Positions 5,477 to 6,228 of a DNA stretch of 6,228 bases are shown piece by piece. Position numbers and translations under genes: made by a program. The notes below the pieces were generated by a model, which worked only from the letters and a program-made list of their open reading frames with translations, did not search any database and was not told the DNA's origin. Numbering within the stretch: position 1 is the first letter of the stretch; each line of letters begins with the position of its first letter. Source of the DNA: Campylobacter sp. (lineage in GTDB: Bacteria; Campylobacterota; Campylobacteria; Campylobacterales; Campylobacteraceae); contig JAFVMP010000241.1 of assembly GCA_017506845.1 (NCBI GenBank), positions 1 to 6,228 on the forward strand. The letters run 5' to 3'.

Positions 5477-5556
5477 CCCTACGAAGTAGGGACTTCAGGT
5501 GGGTCAAGGGAGCGTAGCTCCCTGTCGCAAAGACTAGCTTGGCTAGTCTGCGAAGT
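5477..5556 (+). repeat. Multi-hairpin module, copy 2 (three consecutive hairpins)
   Basis: Three perfect hairpins lie in a row: CCCTAC (5477-5482)/GTAGGG (5486-5491), loop GAA; GGGAGC (5508-5513)/GCTCCC (5517-5522), loop GTA; AGACTAGC (5531-5538)/GCTAGTCT (5542-5549), loop TTG. Linkers GTAGGGACTTCA (5486-5497), TCGCAAAG (5525-5532) and TGCGAAGT (5549-5556) match copy 1 at 1263-1334 exactly. It ends about 50 bases upstream of the ftsK promoter and could shield ftsK from upstream transcription, although the stems are not followed by long T-runs. Confidence 0.72.
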
Positions 5557-5602
5557 AAAAAATTATATATAATACTACTTAAACTACATATAACCATAAT
5601 TT

Positions 5603-5611
5603 TGCTATAAT
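5603..5611 (+). promoter_or_regulatory. ftsK promoter, extended -10 (TG-C-TATAAT)
   Basis: TATAAT (5606-5611) is preceded by TGC, inside TTTTGCTATAAT, the typical Campylobacter sigma-70 form in which an extended -10 and upstream AT-rich DNA replace a -35 box. The start of transcription would be near 5618, about 24 bases before the ftsK start codon. ftsK therefore need not depend on the upstream cassette. Confidence 0.7.
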
Positions 5612-5641
5612 CTGCAGATTTTTATTAAGGAATTTACGATT

Positions 5642-6064
5642 TTGCGAGAGATTTTGCTGGTTGTAGCTATCTGTGTGCTTGTATATCTTGGTGTGGCAAC
5701 TATCGTTCCGCATGCTTCATTTGTGGGGAGTTATGGTGGCGCTTTAGGCTGGTATAATGCAAGACTATTTGGCTATGCGTCATATTTTTACCCATTTATT
5801 TTGTTATATCCTGTTTATAATTTATATAAATCTTATACGAAATTTAGCCTAAAAATAGCTGGAAATATCATTGGATCGCTGATGTTATTTTATGCTTTTT
5901 TATTGCTTTGTGCGATGTTTAATCCTATAGCTGGTGGTGTAGTTGGTGGATTTAGCTATGAGGCGCTTGGGAGTGTGATTGGTAGTATTGGGACATTTAT
6001 TTTGATTTTAATGATATTTTTTATTGGATTTGGGCTTAGCTTTGATGATAGGCTAGATGTAATG
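5642..6064 (+). CDS. ftsK: DNA translocase FtsK, N-terminal membrane domain (truncated by chimeric join)
   Basis: FtsK anchors at the division septum and pumps DNA to resolve chromosome termini. Only the N-terminal membrane domain is present. Four transmembrane helices are visible at about residues 3-22, 44-62, 71-93 and 108-132, matching the FtsK four-helix domain; the polar FDDR (134-137) after helix 4 fits the turn into the linker. I chose the TTG at 5642: it has TAAGGA (5626-5631) 10 bases upstream, and the next in-frame ATG is at residue 81, inside helix 3. The natural sequence ends at about residue 140. The frame continues a further 12 codons to a TAG at 6098-6100, but those codons come from foreign DNA and should not be taken as FtsK. 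The linker and motor domains are lost. Identification rests on the membrane topology and the flgL neighbour, not on the motor motifs. Confidence 0.75.
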
Positions 6065-6067
6065 GTG
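6058..6067. other. Probable chimeric junction between Campylobacter and Firmicutes-like DNA
   Basis: Left of this point the sequence is AT-rich and reads as FtsK on +. Right of it the base composition rises to about half GC and reads as methionine aminopeptidase on -. The MetAP reading matches family expectation through ...GFSVVR (arginine codon at 6067-6069). The next residues should be an aromatic and then GHG; instead the frame runs into the ftsK sequence (T-I-T-S). The join therefore lies at or just left of 6066. An assembly or amplification artefact is most likely. Confidence 0.8.
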
Positions 6068-6228
6068 CGAACTACACTGAAGCCGTTTTCCTCCACATAG
6101 TTCTGAACTGCGTGGGAGATATCGGAAACCCGATTTCCCTGTCGTGCCATTTTCAAGCCCTCGAAAAAGCTCTGCTTCGTGACCGAAATGAGCTTTTCTG
6201 CCGTTGGAGAGATCCTTCCGCAGGCAAA
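6064..6228 (-). CDS. map: Type I methionine aminopeptidase, internal fragment (foreign to the rest of the window)
   Basis: The minus strand is open from the window end (6228) to the junction, encoding about 54 residues that fit the middle of MetAP-I. It starts with FACGRISPTAEKLI (the region after the first metal-binding aspartates), continues through a helix with TKQSFFEGLKMARQGNRVSD, then ISHAVQNYVEENGFSVVR, which in intact enzymes leads directly into the GHG metal- and substrate-binding loop. MetAP removes the initiator methionine from new proteins. The N-terminal part lies outside the window, and the GHG loop with the rest of the C terminus is cut off at the join. The ATG at 6150 is internal and not a start. 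Wording of the motif and GC content suggest a Firmicutes (clostridial) source; the family call is firm, the source is inferred. Confidence 0.85.

Noticed and set aside
1263..5556. CRISPR array or integron attC array
   Set aside because: Repeat units are 40-134 bases, not regularly spaced, and in both orientations; no short direct repeats with uniform spacers. The palindromes also lack the GTTRRRY/RYYYAAC core sites of attC.
5101..5570. tRNA or other standard RNA gene among the hairpins
   Set aside because: I found no cloverleaf, CCA-end context or T-loop GTTCRA motif; the hairpins are simple and consecutive.
5358..5597. 79-residue minus-strand open frame
   Set aside because: It lies entirely over the hairpin repeat modules and AT-rich DNA leading to the ftsK promoter, and has no family signature; it reads through repeat DNA.
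5956..6156. 66-residue minus-strand open frame starting at the ATG at 6156 region
   Set aside because: A fusion artefact: its first half is the internal MetAP fragment and its second half is antisense ftsK past the chimeric junction.

Overview
The window looks like an AT-rich chromosomal segment of a Campylobacter (epsilonproteobacterium), probably taken from a draft or metagenomic assembly. The assignment rests on three things: the 3' part of an unusually long flagellin-like flgL, the 5' end of an ftsK with a Campylobacter-style extended -10 promoter (TTTGCTATAAT) and little or no -35, and the base composition. From memory, flgL and ftsK are direct neighbours in Campylobacter jejuni (Cj0887c/Cj0886c). 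Here about 4.4 kb separates them.

Layout: flgL C-terminal part (1-1251); an intergenic region packed with hairpin repeats (about 1263-1572) and then AT-rich DNA with a G7 tract and likely promoter (1573-1752); an apparent three-gene operon read on + (1753-4897): a YkgJ-type cysteine-cluster protein, a 335-residue protein with a glycine-rich membrane segment, and a 585-residue protein with a charged N-terminal half and membrane-like helices in its C-terminal half; a second hairpin-rich intergenic region (4915-5556); the ftsK promoter and the first ~140 codons of ftsK (5642 to about 6064). The last ~165 bases are not Campylobacter. They are higher in GC and encode, on the minus strand, an internal fragment of a type I methionine aminopeptidase of Firmicutes-like sequence, so the contig end is most likely a chimeric join inside ftsK.

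The most interesting content is in two places. First, the three-gene cassette sits between two normally adjacent housekeeping genes; its two larger products look membrane-active and have no function I can assign. Second, the DNA on both sides of the cassette is a mosaic of the same repeat modules: a palindromic module of about 120-134 bp (copies in both orientations, plus a half and a shortened copy), a double-hairpin module of about 100 bp (two full copies and one half copy), and a multi-hairpin module of about 75 bp (two copies). Linker sequences between hairpins are nearly identical between copies, whereas hairpin stems differ by compensatory changes or are wholly different sequences that still pair. 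This indicates selection or a copying mechanism acting on structure. I cannot name this repeat family from the sequence.
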